DNA of 8,657 nucleotides from an uncultured Porphyromonas sp. GTDB lineage: Bacteria; Bacteroidota; Bacteroidia; Bacteroidales; Porphyromonadaceae. Positions 6,327 through 8,657 of this stretch are shown in pieces; the first letter of the stretch is position 1; each line of letters starts with the position of its first letter. Below the pieces are notes generated by a model, which saw nothing but the letters and a program-made list of their open reading frames with translations, was not told where the DNA came from and ran no database searches. A program made the position numbers and the translations under genes. The stretch covers positions 1 to 8,657 of the forward strand of contig CAJPPK010000038.1 in NCBI GenBank assembly GCA_905372565.1, given 5' to 3'.

Positions 6327-8447
6327 ATGTCACGTATTTATCTTTTTCTAGTTAGCCTTTTGATTGCTGCTAGCTGTGTCAAAGCACCTGTAGAGGCTGA
6401 CCGATGGCAGTCAGCTCCGTCCGATAGCTCTACCCCAAGTTTTTCCTCAGACCAGTCCCACCAGCTCCTTGTAGAGAAATATACGGGGCAAGGCTGTGTG
6501 AACTGCCCTACGGCTTCCTCCTTGCTGGAGAAGCTAGAGAAGTTGTATCCTGAGCGACTTATCGTAGTATCTATGCACGCTGCCTATACAGGGCAGACTC
6601 GTCCCGAGTTACAGTCGACTACGGCAGATAGCTATGCCAAGGCCTTTCGCTTACCTCGTGCGATCCCTGGGGTAATGCTTGACCGCTCGCCTCTTAGTGA
6701 TGGTCAGCTCTATTCGATGGTATCTTCTCGCTGGGCAAGTGAGATTACTCGTGCTCTGAGGTCTCCTGCTTCACATTCTCTCTCTCTTACCCTTACTTCT
6801 CCTAGGGGGAAGACAGGTTTTCGTACGACAGTCAAGGCAGATGGACTCACCCCAGAGGCTAAGACCAAGAAGTGCGAGCTTACCCTTTGGCTAGTGGAGG
6901 ATGTCATAGCTCCACAGGAGACGGCGAAGGGCACGGAATCCTCCTTCCTACATCATAATGTCTTGCGCCAAGAATTAACCAAGGAGGTCGTTGAACTGGG
7001 TAAGCCTTACATCAAGGACTTTATATTTCCCGTAGAGGCTGGTATTGATCGCTCTCGGGCGAAGATTATTGCCTTTATCACGGATATAAATACGGGATGC
7101 ATCCTAGAGGCACGCTTGCAGTCCTTCGGTAGTTCGGTGCCTTCCCAGCCTGATGAGCCTACTCAGCCCGAAGACGAGAAGGAGAAGGAAGCAAACCACA
7201 TTGTCTTCCTCGATGCCGCTTCGGGTAAGGAGATCCCTGCAGGGAGTATCGTATCTTGCTCTCCCGACCGACCCTTGGAACTCCTGGATGGGGTAGCAGA
7301 GGTTGCATCTCCTTACCTTAAGCTCCAGGTTCCTTCCTCATTTAAGGGAACGCTCGATGTCGAGGTGCAGGCCACAAGTAGTGGCGTAGGGCGAGATACT
7401 CACGGACTACGAGCTGTATGCCTAGAGTCATGTGTCACGCTTGAGACGCTAGCCCCCTCTTATCAGGTGCGAGACTACAAGCCCCAGTCTGCTCACTTGA
7501 TCGGAGTACACTATGGGTTGCGAAAGGACTTTGCGCGCAAGGCTGGTATTTATGAGGTGAAGCTCTTCGTGAAGCAGGCGGGGAAAGTGCTTACTTCCTT
7601 GACTTACCGCTTCATGATTACCCCAAAGGACTTTGCTCCTGCTGAAAATCCCGAGAAGCCACAGCCTCCCAAGCCTGACCCAACCCCTTCTCCCAGCCCC
7701 ACGCCTACTCCTCCACCTCCAGTGAGCGGAGATGATATCCCCGAAGCCAAGAAGACACATGTCGTTGCTTTTGACTTTACGGGACAGAACTGTGGCTATT
7801 GTTACGCAGCCTTAGACAATATGAATCATGCCAAGGCGGCACTTGGGGAGTATTTCCATCCCGTGGCTATTCAGTCTCGCTCCTACCGCCAAGGATCAGA
7901 TCTACTCTGCGAAGATTATTGGATGTATGATCGGTTTTATCACCCTTCGGGCTTCCCGAATGTTTTCGTAGCGAACGATAAGCAGAAGGTGTACCACAGC
8001 CTTGTTCAGGGGCATGCAAAGCAACTCATAGAGCAAAAGCCACAGGTGAAGATGCGCTTCTCGGCATCCAATACTCCTACTCACGTTACGGTGTCCTTTA
8101 AGGCTCTCCCAAATAATGGGAAGACTCCGCCCAAGGAGGTCGAAGTGCTCTTCCTCCTCGTGCAGAATAATATGGTCGCCTTCCAAATCAATAAGTCTGC
8201 GACCTATAGCCATCGGCACGTGCTCCGTCGAGGCCTAAATAATAAGCCGGACCCGACGAATTGGGAGAAATGGACTTGGGGAGATACCTATATTTATGGG
8301 AGCGACTTTAGTGCGACCTACCGTCTGGAAGATGCTCGTTATCCCGGATCCCTGCCTATCGTTCCCAAGGACTGTGAGGTGATCGCTCTCCTTTTAGATA
8401 AGGCGACAAAGCAGGTGCTCAATGCAGCTGTTGTCCAGCTGAAGTAG
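6327..8447 (+). CDS. Omp28-related lipoprotein with two thioredoxin-like units
   Basis: This 706-residue protein starts with a lipoprotein signal (MSRIYLFLVSLLIAAS, lipidated Cys17), so it should be membrane-anchored. Unit 1 (about 45-265) is Omp28-like: VEKYTGQGCVNCPTA with CxxC Cys57/Cys60, cis-Pro114 in AIPGVMLD, then a beta domain containing HHNVLRQEL. Residues about 289-435 form a beta-rich segment of unknown family with a CLESC pair (365/369). A Pro-rich linker (438-466, PTPSPSPTPTPPPP) leads to unit 2 (about 477-706): FDFTGQNCGYCYAAL (Cys489/Cys492), cis-Pro544 in SGFPNVFV and HRHVLRRGL, which mirrors unit 1. This looks like an internal duplication or fusion and is longer than the single-unit Omp28 proteins I recall. 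It starts one base after the barrel gene's stop codon, so translational coupling is likely. Disulfide chemistry at the outer membrane is plausible; adhesin-like or structural roles are not excluded. Confidence 0.88.
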   Translation: MSRIYLFLVSLLIAASCVKAPVEADRWQSAPSDSSTPSFSSDQSHQLLVEKYTGQGCVNCPTASSLLEKLEKLYPERLIVVSMHAAYTGQTRPELQSTTADSYAKAFRLPRAIPGVMLDRSPLSDGQLYSMVSSRWASEITRALRSPASHSLSLTLTSPRGKTGFRTTVKADGLTPEAKTKKCELTLWLVEDVIAPQETAKGTESSFLHHNVLRQELTKEVVELGKPYIKDFIFPVEAGIDRSRAKIIAFITDINTGCILEARLQSFGSSVPSQPDEPTQPEDEKEKEANHIVFLDAASGKEIPAGSIVSCSPDRPLELLDGVAEVASPYLKLQVPSSFKGTLDVEVQATSSGVGRDTHGLRAVCLESCVTLETLAPSYQVRDYKPQSAHLIGVHYGLRKDFARKAGIYEVKLFVKQAGKVLTSLTYRFMITPKDFAPAENPEKPQPPKPDPTPSPSPTPTPPPPVSGDDIPEAKKTHVVAFDFTGQNCGYCYAALDNMNHAKAALGEYFHPVAIQSRSYRQGSDLLCEDYWMYDRFYHPSGFPNVFVANDKQKVYHSLVQGHAKQLIEQKPQVKMRFSASNTPTHVTVSFKALPNNGKTPPKEVEVLFLLVQNNMVAFQINKSATYSHRHVLRRGLNNKPDPTNWEKWTWGDTYIYGSDFSATYRLEDARYPGSLPIVPKDCEVIALLLDKATKQVLNAAVVQLK

Positions 8448-8466
8448 CTTGTCTTTCGATCGAACG

Positions 8467-8518
8467 AACAGCCTCGCCCGCTAAGACTCCTAAGGAGGAG
8501 CTAGCGGGCGAGGCTGTT
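8467..8518 (+). terminator. Strong intrinsic terminator hairpin ending the plus-strand operon
   Basis: A perfect 17-bp stem is formed by AACAGCCTCGCCCGCTA (8467-8483) and its reverse complement (8502-8518), 19 bases after the stop codon of the Omp28-like gene. The 18-nt loop holds its own small stem (CTCC 8487-8490 with GGAG 8494-8497). The downstream T content is short (TTCTTAT). Because the stem ends in AAC/GTT, the minus strand also gives a T-rich end, so it may work in both directions. Confidence 0.8.
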
Positions 8519-8553
8519 TCTTATCTGATGCGTAGTTGGGAGGGATAGGATGT

Positions 8554-8657
8554 GAAGGTCTAGCACTCCACTCCGGTTAGGTATATTGCGACCACGCGTT
8601 TAGGTATATTGTGGTTGTGGGATTAGGTCTATTGTGGCTGGGTAGTTAGGTATATTG
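8554..8657. repeat. Array of 12-bp direct repeats at an exact 23-bp period (TTAGGTATATTG), open at the window edge
   Basis: TTAGGTATATTG occurs at 8577-8588, 8600-8611 and 8646-8657, and as TTAGGTCTATTG at 8623-8634. All starts are exactly 23 bp apart. A decayed copy (core AGGTCTA) sits in phase at 8554-8565. The 11-bp spacers differ: CGACCACGCGT, TGGTTGTGGGA and TGGCTGGGTAG, with the last two related. The last copy ends at the final base of the window, so the array may continue. A 23-bp period carries the TAG inside the repeat through all three frames on the plus strand, and likewise TAA on the minus strand, so the array is not coding. Its function is unknown. Confidence 0.85.

Noticed and set aside
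7449..8219. Minus-strand open frames inside the Omp28-like gene, and similar ones at 5104-5298 and 6710-6934
   Set aside because: All are antisense to well-supported coding sequence and have no recognisable product.
8455..8464. TTCGATCGAA palindrome after the last stop codon
   Set aside because: A short 10-bp palindrome between a stop codon and a terminator with no promoter nearby; no support for a role.
8577..8657. CRISPR array
   Set aside because: 12-bp repeats and 11-bp spacers are far too short, spacers 2 and 3 resemble each other, and no cas gene is present in the window.
8577..8657. Repeat-containing coding sequence running off the right edge
   Set aside because: The 23-bp period puts TAG (plus) or TAA (minus) from the repeat into every frame within three units.

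Overview
The window looks like chromosomal DNA from a Bacteroidota species, most probably Porphyromonas or a close relative. The evidence is TAnnTTTG promoter boxes, starts without Shine-Dalgarno sequences, an Omp28-type lipoprotein and a Bacteroidota-style outer membrane barrel. GC content is moderate. No mobile element, rRNA, tRNA or CRISPR array is visible.

Left part (1-3706, all minus strand, transcribed right to left): a secreted NlpC/P60 cell-wall hydrolase, an ABC-F translation ATPase (Uup-like, with a C-terminal coiled coil) and peptide chain release factor 2 (prfB). prfB runs off the left edge. The gaps are 14 and 57 bp, so this is probably one transcript, apparently driven from a TATCTTTG box near 3851-3858. 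prfB carries the classic autoregulatory +1 frameshift: a 21-codon leader, an SD-like GGGGAGG, then CTT TGA C. The ABC-F/prfB gap holds two mutually exclusive hairpins.

Centre (3707-4101): a divergent intergenic region of 395 bp. It holds the minus-strand promoter with a leader of about 137 nt (including a possible 33-codon upstream ORF), a perfect 16-bp palindrome (candidate operator), a plus-strand TATCTTTG box, and a GC-rich hairpin followed by a T-tract just before the first plus-strand gene.

Right part (4102-8447, plus strand): a tight three-gene operon (gaps 13 bp and 1 bp). It encodes a secreted TlpA/ResA-like thioredoxin (CKPC), a DUF6029-like outer membrane beta-barrel whose only five cysteines cluster in the last 80 residues, and a 706-residue lipoprotein with two Omp28/thioredoxin-like units (CVNC and CGYC) joined by a beta-rich segment and a proline-rich linker. 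Together they suggest an envelope thiol-disulfide system that matures or services the cysteine-bearing barrel. That function is inferred, not shown. A 17-bp-stem terminator closes the operon.

Right end (8554-8657): a non-coding array of 12-bp repeats (TTAGGTATATTG) at an exact 23-bp period with diverged 11-bp spacers, continuing past the window edge. It is the least explained element here.
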